A model generated the notes under the pieces. It made no database searches. It had not been told where the DNA came from and saw only the letters and a program-made list of their open reading frames with translations. Of a stretch of 64,000 nt of DNA, positions 47,370 to 56,726 are shown in pieces. A program made the translations under genes and the position numbers. Origin of the DNA: Methylomarinovum caldicuralii (lineage in GTDB: Bacteria > Pseudomonadota > Gammaproteobacteria > Methylococcales > Methylothermaceae); NCBI RefSeq assembly GCF_033126985.1, contig NZ_AP024714.1, positions 1,814,990-1,878,989 of the forward strand. The letters run 5' to 3'. Position 1 is the first letter of the stretch, and each line of letters begins with the position of its first letter.

Positions 47370-49649
47370 ATGCAGCATCCGGTCCCGAAATTGACGCCAT
47401 TGCCCGCCGACACCCAGCCGAACACCGCCTTATTGCCCCATCCCATTCCAGACGACGAGGAAGAAATCAACCTCCTCGACTACTGGCTGATTCTCAAACG
47501 CCACAAATGGGGCATCCTTGCCTTCGTTCTGCTGGGACTCTTCATCGCTTTTCTGATTGCCTTCAACGCGCAACCCCTTTACAAGTCCCGTGTCCGGCTC
47601 ATCGCCGAACCGGTCATGCAGCGCGTTGCCGACCAGGTCGGTCCTTACCAGTCGGTCAACACGGCGTGGGTGTTTTACAAGACCCAATACGAACTGATCG
47701 CCAGCCGAGCCATCGCCGAAAAGGTCATTCGCAAGCTGGATCTGGTCCATAACCCGACCTTTACCGGTGCCGATCGCAAAAAACTGTTTGAGCTGCCCAA
47801 AATCGACTGGCGCGCCTGGATTCCCAAAGCCTGGTTGCCGGAAACACGGGGAAAAAAGGGAGCAAACATCCGGGAAATGGACCCTCTGGCGCCTTTCGTC
47901 GATCTGCTGCTTTCCAATCTCAAGGTGACCGGAGATGAGGAAAGCGCTGTCATCACCGTCGAATACACCGCCCCGGATCCGGTTTTGGCCGCCCAGATCG
48001 CCAATGCCATCGCCCAGGCCTACATCGAGTTCTCGATGGAATCCCGAATGGAGACCACCCAATCGGCAACTCAGTGGCTCAAGGATCAGCTCAAGGAGGT
48101 GCAGGACAAACTGAAAGCCTCCGAAGAAGCCTTGCAGCGTTTCCAGGCCCAGGAAAACCTTATCGATACGGAAAATTCCCAAAAAATCGCAGCAACCAAG
48201 CTGGCATCCCTGTCAGCTGAATTGGTTCGGGCCCAGGCGCAACGAAGCGAACTGGAAGTTCGCTACCGTCAGGTAAAGGCGATCCTCGACAGCGGCACCA
48301 GTCTGGAGTCCGTCAGTTCGGTACTCAACAACCGGGTGATCGAACAGCTCAAGGCCCAGTTAGTCCAGCGCCTGCAGGCGGTCCGCGAAATGTCGGAGCG
48401 CTACGGCCCCAAACACCCCAAAATGATCGCGGCCAATTCCGCCCTCGAGGAAGCCCGTAAAGCCCTGCGTCAGGAAATCGACAAGATTGCCGCCAATCTG
48501 CGCAAGGAACTGGAAGTGGCGCGGGCGCGGGAGCGGGAATTGAAACAATTGATCGCGGACCAGGAAAATACCATCATCCGCTATCAGGACAAAAGCTTCA
48601 AGCTAGCCCAACTGGAACGCGACGTTAAAACCCAACGGGAACTTTATGAAAACTTGTTGGAGAAAGCCCGCCAGCTGGAAGCCCAGCACAATTACAACCT
48701 TCCTAACATTACCGTCATAGAAAAGGCACACCCGGCCCTAAGGCCATTCAAGCCGAAGAAAGCCCAGATTCTCTTTATCGGCTCTGTACTGGGGGGATTC
48801 CTGGGGGTATTGATCGCATTCCTGAGGGAATATCTGGACAATACGGTCAAAACGGAAGAAGACGTCGAGAAAAAAATCGGGCTGCCACTGCTCGGCGTCA
48901 CCCCCCTGCTCGACAGCAAAGAATTGCATGGCTCGCCTCCAGAACATGTTTATCTGAATGGGCAGCCTCATAAGTTTGTCGAAGCTGTCAACTACATAAG
49001 AACCGGGGTATTGTTTTCCAATCTTGACCGCCCCCCACAGACCATCATGATTACTTCCTCCGTACCCAACGAAGGAAAAACCACGTTGGCATGCAATTTG
49101 GCCACGGCCTTCGCCAGGCTGGACACCACCTTGTTATTGGAAACCGATTTGCGCAAACCCAGGCTGGGGGAAATTATCACCAAATCCCCCAAAGGCCTGA
49201 CCGAGGTCCTTCTGGGGGAGGCCCGGTTGGAAGAGGTTCTGATTCAGGACAGGCAGGAAGGCAACCTTTATTATTTGGCTGCCGGCATGATCCCGCCACA
49301 CCCCCTCGAGGCGCTGTCGTCCCATGCCTTCCAGGAGCTGGTGGCAAAACTGAAACAACGTTTCACCCACATTGTCTTCGATACCCCACCCATCAACGCG
49401 GTCAGCGATCCGTTGGTCATCGCACGCATGAGCGATGCCATCGCCATGGTCGTCAAGGCCGACGATACACCGATCAACTCAGTGATGGCCGCCCTGAAAC
49501 GATTACAGACCGTGGAAAAGCGGCCGACCGGCATCGTTCTCAACCAGTTGGATCTGGAAAAAGCCGCCTATTACGGCTATCACGGCTACTACGGTGAGAC
49601 CTACGGAGATTACCAGTACGGCCAGGTTGCCCCTTCTAGCAGTGCCTGA
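47370..49649 (+). CDS. polysaccharide co-polymerase / BY-type tyrosine kinase (Wzc-like)
   Basis: A 759-residue inner-membrane protein. Two membrane helices (about 50-70 and 470-490) flank a Wzz/GNVR periplasmic coiled-coil domain. The cytoplasmic BY-kinase domain has Walker A 'SSVPNEGKTTLACNL', A' 'LLLETDLRKPRLG' and B 'HIVFDTPPINAV'. The tail ends in a tyrosine cluster 'YYGYHGYYGETYGDYQYG' for autophosphorylation. It controls chain length and export, and should be dephosphorylated by the PHP phosphatase encoded next. Confidence 0.94.
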   Translation: MQHPVPKLTPLPADTQPNTALLPHPIPDDEEEINLLDYWLILKRHKWGILAFVLLGLFIAFLIAFNAQPLYKSRVRLIAEPVMQRVADQVGPYQSVNTAWVFYKTQYELIASRAIAEKVIRKLDLVHNPTFTGADRKKLFELPKIDWRAWIPKAWLPETRGKKGANIREMDPLAPFVDLLLSNLKVTGDEESAVITVEYTAPDPVLAAQIANAIAQAYIEFSMESRMETTQSATQWLKDQLKEVQDKLKASEEALQRFQAQENLIDTENSQKIAATKLASLSAELVRAQAQRSELEVRYRQVKAILDSGTSLESVSSVLNNRVIEQLKAQLVQRLQAVREMSERYGPKHPKMIAANSALEEARKALRQEIDKIAANLRKELEVARARERELKQLIADQENTIIRYQDKSFKLAQLERDVKTQRELYENLLEKARQLEAQHNYNLPNITVIEKAHPALRPFKPKKAQILFIGSVLGGFLGVLIAFLREYLDNTVKTEEDVEKKIGLPLLGVTPLLDSKELHGSPPEHVYLNGQPHKFVEAVNYIRTGVLFSNLDRPPQTIMITSSVPNEGKTTLACNLATAFARLDTTLLLETDLRKPRLGEIITKSPKGLTEVLLGEARLEEVLIQDRQEGNLYYLAAGMIPPHPLEALSSHAFQELVAKLKQRFTHIVFDTPPINAVSDPLVIARMSDAIAMVVKADDTPINSVMAALKRLQTVEKRPTGIVLNQLDLEKAAYYGYHGYYGETYGDYQYGQVAPSSSA

Positions 49650-50380
49650 ACAACTGATTGACATTCATAGCCACATACTTCCCCGGTGTGGACGATGGAG
49701 CGTCCACAGCGGAAGATGCGCTGGCCATGCTTGAAATGAGCCAAAGGGAAGGAATCGGGATTCAATGGCTGACCCCCCACCTGGGACGCCCCCCCTTCGA
49801 TTTGCCATGGCCGGAGCTGCAACAGCGTTTTCAGGCTTTCCGGCAACAGGTCATCCAGCACGGGCTGGCCATCGAGGTCCATTTGGCCGCCGAAGTGCAT
49901 ATAGGCCCGCATATCCTGACGCTGGTCCAGCAAAACGCCCTGCCCTGTTGCGGCCAATGGGAAGGGGACCCCGCCTTTCTTCTGGAACTTCCCTTCGAGC
50001 GGATTCCCCATGGCACGATCAATCTGATTCACTGGCTGACCCGACAGGGTGTCCGCCCGATTCTGGCGCATCCGGAACGCCTGCGCCCTCTGCAAACCGA
50101 TCCGGGAAAACTCGAAGCCTTCGTCGATGCCGGCTGCCTGGTCCAGGTCACGGCGGCCAGCCTGACCGGAACCTTCGGTGCCCGGACTTATGAAGCAGCC
50201 AGGGTCTTTCTACAAGCAGGTCAGGTCCACTTTCTGGCCAGCGACTGTCACAATCTTCAACGGCGCCCTCCGGGGCTGCGCCACGGACTTGCCGTCGCCA
50301 CTGACCTGATCGGAGAAACCGCAGCCAAACGTTTGGTAAGCGACAACCCCGCCCGGTTGCTGTCTTCCGTGTGCGCGTGA
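49642..50380 (+). CDS. CpsB/YwqE-type PHP tyrosine-protein phosphatase, apparently frameshifted near its start
   Basis: The main frame (from a TTG at 49658, 240 residues) carries PHP-family motifs: 'PGVDDGASTAEDALAML', 'LTPHLG', 'LAHPERLRPL' and 'LASDCHNL'. The first metal-binding block, expected as DxHxH-x-LPGVDDG, is present as 'IDIHSHILP' only in a different frame that begins at the GTG 49642. The frames join if one C of the CCCC at 49681-49684 is skipped. The enzyme should dephosphorylate the Wzc-like kinase. The single extra C may be a mutation, a sequencing error or recoding. Without the first block the enzyme would lack metal ligands. Confidence 0.8.
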
Positions 50381-52036
50381 ATGTCCCGTTCGATAATGCG
50401 CCTTGGCCCTTTACGACACTGGATTCCCTTTCTGCGTCCGGTATGGCCGTACATCGCCCTGGGAGTCGGGCTGCAAGGCATTGCCCAGGGGGCACTCCTG
50501 GCCGCCCCCTGGATCGCCGGACGCATCACCGATGACTTACTGCAGCCTCAAACAGACAGCATACCCTGGCAAACCCTTACCCTGTTCCTATCGCTGCTCC
50601 TGATCCGAAACCTGCTGAGTTTCTTCGCCACCTGCCTCACCGGCACAGCCCACGAAAACCTTCTGGCCCGGTTGCAAGAAAAGATTCATGCCCATTTGCT
50701 GTCATTGCCCCTGGGCTTTTTCCATCAACATTCACGACGCGATCTCAGCGTGCTGCTCCACCATGAGGCTGCCCATGTCGCTGGTTTCCTGGCGCTCACG
50801 CTCCCCCCCCTGTTGCCTCATACGCTGCTTTTACTGGCGATCACCGGCATACTGACCGCTTTGGCCCCCCTCCCGGGACTGGCATTGGCCCTGTTGCTAC
50901 CAACAGGTTATGGAATCAGCCGGTGGTTCGGAGGAAAACTGCACCGGCTGGCCGATCAGATCCTTACCAGCTACGACGAGGCCCTCGCCTGCGCGCGCGA
51001 CAATCTTGCCCGCATTCAGGAAATCAAAGCCTTTCACCGGGAAGATTTCGAAAACGTTCGTTTCCGCGATTGCTTACAGCAGGTCTTTCAGCGCAGTCGC
51101 CGTTATGTCATCGGGCAGGCATTATTCACCCTGGCGATCCAGAGCGCCATCGCCGCCACCCTGGTGGCAGCCGTTTCCTGGAGCGCCCTGGAAACGGTCA
51201 ACGGACGGCTAAATACGGCTCAGCAATTCAGCTTTCTGATGTATGCCCTGCTGCTGTTCTACCCCCTCAATTCCCTAAGCGGCATCTATGGCAAATTGCA
51301 GCAGGCCAGCGCCGCCGCCCGCCGGCTGAATGCGATCCTGGAAACCCCAGCGGAGAGACACCAGGGTTACCGGCTCCGCCACCGGGACGCCGAGGGCGAT
51401 ATTCTCTTTAACCGGGTATCCTTCGCCTATCCCGGTCAGGCACCGATCCTGAATGACCTGACACTCCCTATCGAGGCGGGAACCACGGTTGCCCTCATCG
51501 GTCCCAACGGCAGCGGTAAAAGCACCCTGATGGCCCTGTTGCTGCGCTTCTACGATCCTGACAGCGGCATCATTACCATCAACGGCCGCAACCTGGCTGC
51601 GTGCAGCCCGGCAAGCGTCCGCCAACAAATCGCCTATGCCGGCCAGCACACCCGCCTGTTCCACGACACCCTGTTCGCCAACATCCTGTATGGCAATCCG
51701 GAAGCGGATCGCAGGCAACTGGAAGCCGCCTGTGAGGTCGCCCAACTGGATGCGTTGATCGCCTCGCTGCCCAAAGGGGGCGAGACGGAAATCGGTCCCG
51801 ATGGAGTACGATTGTCCGGAGGGCAGCGTCAGCGCGTCGCCCTGGCCCGGGCACTGATCAAGGATGCGCCGATTTTGATATTGGACGAGGCCACTTCCCA
51901 GTTCGACCCCAAAGGGGAACACCGTTTTCTCCAGGCGGCACGGGAGCACTTCGCCAAAAAAACCGTGATTCTCATCAGCCATCGCCCCCATAGCCTGGAA
52001 GTGGCCGATCGGGTGTTTCAAATGGGAAAACCATGA
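50381..52036 (+). CDS. ABC transporter, fused permease and ATPase (exporter)
   Basis: A 551-residue type IV half-transporter with about six membrane helices (residues 20-310). The NBD has Walker A 'GPNGSGKST', signature 'LSGGQRQRVALARAL', Walker B 'ILILDEATSQFD' and the H-loop 'ISHRPHS'. It lacks a C39 peptidase domain. The gene begins directly after the phosphatase stop and overlaps the B2-like gene by ATGA. It could therefore export either a glycan precursor or the modified peptide, as McjD-type exporters do in lasso clusters. Confidence 0.9.
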   Translation: MSRSIMRLGPLRHWIPFLRPVWPYIALGVGLQGIAQGALLAAPWIAGRITDDLLQPQTDSIPWQTLTLFLSLLLIRNLLSFFATCLTGTAHENLLARLQEKIHAHLLSLPLGFFHQHSRRDLSVLLHHEAAHVAGFLALTLPPLLPHTLLLLAITGILTALAPLPGLALALLLPTGYGISRWFGGKLHRLADQILTSYDEALACARDNLARIQEIKAFHREDFENVRFRDCLQQVFQRSRRYVIGQALFTLAIQSAIAATLVAAVSWSALETVNGRLNTAQQFSFLMYALLLFYPLNSLSGIYGKLQQASAAARRLNAILETPAERHQGYRLRHRDAEGDILFNRVSFAYPGQAPILNDLTLPIEAGTTVALIGPNGSGKSTLMALLLRFYDPDSGIITINGRNLAACSPASVRQQIAYAGQHTRLFHDTLFANILYGNPEADRRQLEAACEVAQLDALIASLPKGGETEIGPDGVRLSGGQRQRVALARALIKDAPILILDEATSQFDPKGEHRFLQAAREHFAKKTVILISHRPHSLEVADRVFQMGKP

Positions 52037-52431
52037 GGAGAGCGCAGAAACTGCGCTTTGTTTTGCGCCATGCCCCCTGGATTGCCGAGGCCTGGGGGCG
52101 GTTGCTGCTGGCCCGCTTCCGCCGGCGGCCGTTCCCCCCCCCGGCATCCCGGGGGCAGCCCCGCCCCCTGGATGTCCTGGTACGCTGCTTTCAGATCGCC
52201 GCCGCCCATCATCTTTACCGTCCCACCTGCCTCCCCAGGAGCATTGCGCTGCAACATTTTCTGAAACGCCATGGTCATCCGGCGGTATTGCGGATCGGGG
52301 TCCACAAGGAAGAAAAAGGTATCAGAGCCCATGCCTGGGTCGAGGTCGATGGGCGGATCGTGGACGACGATCCAATGAATGCCAAACGCTATCACCCTTT
52401 ACGGACCCGCCACGATGATAGGAGAAATTGA
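52033..52431 (+). CDS. lasso peptide biosynthesis B2-like protease (transglutaminase-fold)
   Basis: A 132-residue protein of the Transglut_core3 family. The catalytic Cys is in 'RPTCLPRSIALQHFLKRHG', the His in 'RAHAWVEVDG' and the Asp in the following 'IVDDDP'. In lasso clusters this protease removes the leader once a B1/PqqD-like protein delivers it. Here the PqqD partner is 5 kb downstream, beyond the split ligase gene. The ATG overlaps the ABC transporter stop. Confidence 0.85.
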   Translation: MRRAQKLRFVLRHAPWIAEAWGRLLLARFRRRPFPPPASRGQPRPLDVLVRCFQIAAAHHLYRPTCLPRSIALQHFLKRHGHPAVLRIGVHKEEKGIRAHAWVEVDGRIVDDDPMNAKRYHPLRTRHDDRRN

Positions 52432-52940
52432 GCAACTCAACTTCCAGGATCACTCCGCTACCGATGAATGCCAAAGACAAACTTCATGTTCTGGTGATCG
52501 CCTTGATCGTCGCTTTGACGCTCATTGGCATCACCATGCCAGGTCCAGTCAAAAGTCACCTGGACCAAAAAATCCAGTCCCGGATGCTTCACCTGGAACG
52601 TCATGTCAACGCCATGATCTTCGGCCCCAGGGAGACGAAATTTCATCCCCGGGATTTCTTCTTCGGCCGCTTCCCTCCCAGCAAATTGGGCCATACCTTC
52701 GTGTTTTTTATTTTGACATTGGCGGCCTTGTGGAAATTGCCCAGCCATGGACGCATGGCGATCTGTCTGCTCAGCATCACCCTGTTCGCCGCCTCGACCG
52801 AGATACTGCAGTTCTTCGCAATAGAACGCATGCCGGCATGGTCGGATTTCGAACGCGATCTGGCGGGGATCTTAGTAGCGGCAATGTTCATTGAACTCAG
52901 GCGGTTGAAAAACTCCAGCCGCCAACGACCGAATGCCTGA
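52428..52940 (+). CDS. VanZ-like membrane protein
   Basis: A 170-residue protein (TTG start with GGAG 5 nt upstream, overlapping the B2 stop; an ATG at 52464 is the alternative). It has several membrane helices and VanZ-type pattern 'SKLGHTFVFFILT', 'TEILQFFAIERMPAWSDFER' and 'DLAGILVAA'. It overlaps the O-antigen ligase gene by 8 nt, paralleling the VanZ-Wzy fusion at 21990. Confidence 0.8.
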   Translation: MSNSTSRITPLPMNAKDKLHVLVIALIVALTLIGITMPGPVKSHLDQKIQSRMLHLERHVNAMIFGPRETKFHPRDFFFGRFPPSKLGHTFVFFILTLAALWKLPSHGRMAICLLSITLFAASTEILQFFAIERMPAWSDFERDLAGILVAAMFIELRRLKNSSRQRPNA

Positions 52941-54194
52941 CAAGCCCGTCGCCATGACGGGTAGTCACCGCCACCCACCCGCCTGGTTGTTCTATTGCTT
53001 CCTCGGCCTGTTCGTGTGGGTCCCCCTCCCCCGTGCCAGCAACCGCCCCGAAGCCTGGGGCCTGCTGGAGATACTCACTTTTTTTCTGCTTCAGGTCTGG
53101 CTGTGGCAGCAGCTGCGACACCGCCACCCTCTGCCTGCCGCGATCCGGACCGCAAAACCCGCCTTGTGGCTTTGGGGAATATGGCTGGCCTGGGGATTGA
53201 CCCAGCTTCTTCCCCTGCCCCCCGAACTGCTTTTCCGACTGGCACCCAAGACCGCTGAATTGCAGCATCTTCCCCCGCTGGCAGCCGCCCGCTGGGCGCC
53301 CCTGTCCCTTTCTCCCCACGATACGCTCGTCCAATGGCTCAAAAGCCTGTGCTACGCCGCCTGGTTCTTGCTGACCCTCGTTCTGGTCAACTCCCGGCGC
53401 CGCTTACGCCTGCTGGCCGCCGTCATCACCGTCAGCGCCGCCCTACAGGCGGTGTATGGAACAGCGATGACGCTCACCGGGCTGGAACTCGGGTTTCTGA
53501 CCAAAAAGTTCGCCTATGTCGGCACCGCCACCGGCACTTTCGTCAACCGTAACCATTTTGCCAATTATCTGGCGATAGCCGACCTGGTGGCCGTGGCTGC
53601 GATTCTGGCCCAATTGGAGGACAAACAGCGGCCGGTCTCCTTGGGTTGGCGTAATCTGTTGAACTGGTTGATGAGCGGCAAGATGTGGCTGCGCATCGCC
53701 CTTTTGTGCATCGCCGTCGGTATTGTCACTTCGCGATCCCGCATGGGCAACACCGTTTTTTTTCTCGGACTGCACCTGGCAGGAGTCCTGGCCTTTATCC
53801 ACTGGCCCCGCCCGACCCGACCGGCCATCCTGATCCTGCTTGCCAGCATGATCCTCTTGGATGTTTTCATCATCGGCTCTCTGGTGGGTCTGGAACGGGT
53901 CGCCCAACGGATGGAACAGACCTCGCCAGCCACCGAAGGACGTGACGAGATCGCCCGCGACACCCTGCACTACTGGCAGGATTTCCTCTGGACCGGCTCC
54001 GGCCTCGGCACCTATGCCATCCTCCTGCCACACTACAAACAGGGGGATGTCAAAGGATTTTACGACCATGCCCACAACGACTATCTGGAACTGGCCGCCG
54101 AGGCCGGCTTGACCGGCATGGTGATTCTTGGATCACTGGTCATCCTTTCCCTGCGGCAAAGCTGGATCGCCTTCCGGCGCAGCCGCCATCCCTG
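52933..54194 (+). pseudogene. O-antigen ligase/polymerase (Wzy-like), 5' part, split by IS66-family element
   Basis: The first 420 or so residues of a polytopic O-antigen ligase family protein: multiple membrane helices, 'TATGTFVNRNHFANYLAI', 'TSRSRMGNTVFF', and the loop signature 'GSGLGTYAILLPHYKQ' with 'YDHAHNDYLELAAEAGLTG'. At 54194 an insertion sequence interrupts the frame; the residual ORF reads about 77 foreign codons into the element before stopping. Joining it to 55723 restores one frame ('RRSRHPWKRALALASLT') of about 690 residues. Unless the element excises precisely, the polymerase is inactive. Confidence 0.88.
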
Positions 54195-55714
54195 TTACCG
54201 TTCACGGGCTTGCCACTGGAAGTGGTTGAGGTTCCGGCAGGGGCAGGCGGAAGGTGACCTCGCCCTCTGCCATGCCCTGGGCGCAGATGGTCCGCAGGGT
54301 CTGATAGACGCCGATCTTGAGGCGCTTGCAGGTTTCGACCAGCGACAGGATCATGGGTCGGAAGCAGTCACCGCGATGCGACTGGCTGAAGAAACTGGTC
54401 TTGCGCCAGATGACATAGGGGCGTAGGGCACGCTCTGCCGTGTTGTTGGTCATCGGTACCCCGGGATGGTCCAGGAAGGTCCAGAACCTGGGAAAATCGT
54501 CCAACAACTTGCGGCAGCTGCGACCGGTTTTGTTGTCGCCATGTCTTTGGGCGGCCTGTTCCAGTTCGCGCCGGAAGAGGGCTTTGAGGCGTTCCAATCG
54601 CCTTCGGTAGCGGTCGGATGGGTAATGGCTCTGTTGCCAGAGCTTGCCGTAGTGAACCGTCAGGCGGGCGGCCCGGAGCAGGCGTTCGCCATCTTCGCCG
54701 GCCTGTCCCTTGCGCCCGGCGATCCGTTCCAGGTTGCGGATGAGATGCGCCCAGCAGTATTGGTGTGAGTCCTGGGGATGGTCGTTGTAGGCCCCGTGGC
54801 GGTCGGTCACCAGGATCCCCTGGAAATCCCCCAACAGCTCACCGGCCGCACCCTTGCCGCGGGAATAATGGGTCAGGAAATACGCCATCTGATCGGTCGT
54901 CAGCGCCCACAGCCAATAGATGCTGCGGCCCCGGTAGTGGCGGGTCTCGTCGGCATGGGCGATCAGCGCTTTTCTGACCGCCTCGCCAATCTGGTTGTAG
55001 ACCGGACCCAGCCACGCCTGCAGCGGGATCTGGCTCTGGCTGATCGCCCCCAGGCTGAATTTCAGACCCCATTGTTCTTCCAGCAGCGCTTCGACTTCCC
55101 GCAGCGACAGGTGATAGCGCCCCGTCATCAAGCCAATCCACGCCACCAGCCCAGGTCCCATCTGGCCGCGGGGAACCTCATCCGGTAGCCGCCCCTGGTG
55201 CTTCTCACCACAACACCCACAGCGGCCTTCATACACCCGGTGTTCGACCACCCGGTAACGAATCTCGGGCAGGTCGAACACCTGATGGGGACGGAATCCC
55301 CGCACCGCCACCGACCCACCGCACTCGCAGCGGCCATGGGGAAAGTAATGCCGGACCTCGTCCACTGCTTCTGCCGGAACCAGAGCCCGCTCGTGCCTGG
55401 GATGTCCCACCTGCGCCCCTTTCTTGCGTCCCGTCGGTCGCTTGCCCTTGCGCTCGGCGCGCTTCTTCGTGCTGTCCTGGGAAGGTGGTTGGGAGGAATT
55501 GTCGGACCCCAAGGCCAACTGTTCCTCCAGTTCTTCCACTCGCGCCTGGATCTGCTGAAATTCTCCCAGCGCCCGCCAAAGCGCTTCGATCACCCGGTGG
55601 CATTCCTCCACCGTCCCGGGCAAGGGAGGTGGGCGGCTCAGGTCCAGATCAAGTCTTTCCATGGCCCGCATTCTCCTGAATCTTCAGGCACTTGGCAAGA
55701 CCGTGAACGGGTAC
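54195..55714 (-). mobile_element. IS66-family insertion sequence (single-gene type) inside the O-antigen ligase gene
   Basis: The 1520-bp element has imperfect inverted ends (left TTACCGTTCACGGGCTTGCC, right inverse TACCCGTTCACGGTCTTGCC). It is bounded by a perfect 8-bp direct repeat CATCCCTG (54187-54194 and 55715-55722), the duplication length typical of IS66. Only the transposase gene is present, without the TnpA/TnpB accessory genes, as in the ISBst12-like subgroup. Confidence 0.93.
54202..55671 (-). CDS. IS66 family transposase (TnpC)
   Basis: A 489-residue transposase. An N-terminal coiled coil ('QARVEELEEQLALGSDNSSQ') and a Lys-rich segment precede the IS66 zinc-binding domain ('GRCECGG', 'GRCGCCGEKHQG'). 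The DDE core has 'IAHADETRHYRG', 'ILVTDRHGAYN', 'YCWAHLIRNLERIAGR' and 'MTNNTAERALRPYVI'. It is intact and probably recent, given the perfect target duplication. Confidence 0.95.
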   Translation of the reverse strand: MRAMERLDLDLSRPPPLPGTVEECHRVIEALWRALGEFQQIQARVEELEEQLALGSDNSSQPPSQDSTKKRAERKGKRPTGRKKGAQVGHPRHERALVPAEAVDEVRHYFPHGRCECGGSVAVRGFRPHQVFDLPEIRYRVVEHRVYEGRCGCCGEKHQGRLPDEVPRGQMGPGLVAWIGLMTGRYHLSLREVEALLEEQWGLKFSLGAISQSQIPLQAWLGPVYNQIGEAVRKALIAHADETRHYRGRSIYWLWALTTDQMAYFLTHYSRGKGAAGELLGDFQGILVTDRHGAYNDHPQDSHQYCWAHLIRNLERIAGRKGQAGEDGERLLRAARLTVHYGKLWQQSHYPSDRYRRRLERLKALFRRELEQAAQRHGDNKTGRSCRKLLDDFPRFWTFLDHPGVPMTNNTAERALRPYVIWRKTSFFSQSHRGDCFRPMILSLVETCKRLKIGVYQTLRTICAQGMAEGEVTFRLPLPEPQPLPVASP

Positions 55715-55722
55715 CATCCCTG

Positions 55723-56533
55723 GAAACGGGCCCTGGCGCTGGCCTCGCTTACCGCGATCCTGATGATGCTGCTGCATGCCACCGTGGATTTCAGCCTGCA
55801 GATACCCGCCAATACGGTCCTGTTCACCCTCATGCTGGCACTGGCCTGGGTCTGCGCCACCCCCGCTTCGGCCAAACCGTCAGCCGACCTGCCCCGCCTG
55901 TCATGGGCGGTCCTCCTCCCCACCCTGATCGTTCTGCAGGTGCTGGCCTTCCGCCTGTCGGCCTCCGATTACATCAGCAACGAATCCTTTGCCAAGGTAC
56001 AAAGCTGGCAGGCCACCTCCCCCCCTCCCTGGAACGAATGGCGGCAAACATACCACCTGCAACAAAAAGCCGTTTCCCTTGCCCCGGACAACGCCTGGGC
56101 ACTGGTCAACCTGGCCCGCCTCAACCATTGGCGGCACGCTTTCACCAACGGGCGGCAGCCGGAAATCGACCGCGTGTCCCTGCAGCAGCTGCTCCGTGCA
56201 GCGGCGGCACAGCCTGCCGACGCCAGGATCTGGCTGGCCATCGCCACCGCCCACCTGCACCAGGGACAGGTGGGTTCCCTGTTTCGACAAGCCGTTCACC
56301 ATGCCTTCCGGCTGGCCCCCTGGGAAACCAAGCTGCAATGGTCCCTGCTCCGCCTCCTAACCGCGGCGTATCCTTATCTGAAACCCAAGGAACGTACTTT
56401 GCTGTGCACGGTTCTGAACCACAACCTGCGCCTGCAACCGGACCGTACCCGGCGCTACCTGCTCGATAGTAAAATTCCAGCTGGACGCTGCTCAGAAACA
56501 ACTGCCGGGACTGTAGAACCCAATGCCCCTTGA
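55723..56533 (+). pseudogene. O-antigen ligase/polymerase (Wzy-like), 3' part after the IS66 insertion
   Basis: About 270 codons continuing the disrupted gene in the same frame. Two membrane helices ('TAILMMLLHATVDFSLQI', 'WAVLLPTLIVLQVLAF') are followed by a soluble TPR-like tail ('AVSLAPDNAWALVNLARLNH', 'WLAIATAHLHQGQVGSLFRQ'). A stray in-frame start inside the element at 55661 could express this piece alone, but without the ligase core. The stop codon lies in the first copy of the tandem 25-bp repeat. Confidence 0.85.
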
Positions 56534-56604
56534 ATGTCAGTTTTTTTTACACCCTTGAATGTCAGTTTTTTTTACACCCTTGAATGTCAGTTTTTTTTAC
56601 ACGC
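56530..56604. repeat. three tandem 25-bp units, each with a 17-bp regulatory-like motif
   Basis: Each unit contains TGTCAGTTTTTTTTACA (56535-56551, 56560-56576, 56585-56601), with only the last two bases of the third unit differing. A related single site (TGTCAGGATTTTTTACA) precedes the PEP-CTERM gene on the other strand. The position, 60-130 bp upstream of a -24/-12 promoter, suits an enhancer-binding protein such as the PrsR regulators of PEP-CTERM systems. Confidence 0.8.
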
Positions 56605-56663
56605 AAAAGCCCGGTACCAGACCATTCCGATATGATTTGAAAAAAATCATTGACATAGAAATC

Positions 56664-56679
56664 CGGCATTTAATTTGCT
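56664..56679 (+). promoter_or_regulatory. sigma-54 promoter of the metalloprotease-PqqD-HprK operon
   Basis: CGGCATTTAATTTGCT matches the RpoN consensus TGGCACG-N4-TTGCW with invariant GG and GC separated by exactly 10 nt. It lies about 45 nt before the start codon and 62 bp after the last tandem motif. Confidence 0.75.
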
Positions 56680-56726
56680 TGGAAGATTTATCCAACTGAT
56701 CCAATTTGTTGAGTTTGGAGGCAATG

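Noticed and set aside
54202-54426. Natural C-terminus of the O-antigen ligase as read into 54426
   Set aside because: The last 77 codons derive from the IS66 element; the direct repeats show the true continuation is at 55723.
56530-56604. CRISPR-like tandem repeat
   Set aside because: Three 25-bp units are directly adjacent without spacers and contain a promoter-proximal motif repeated elsewhere; no cas genes.
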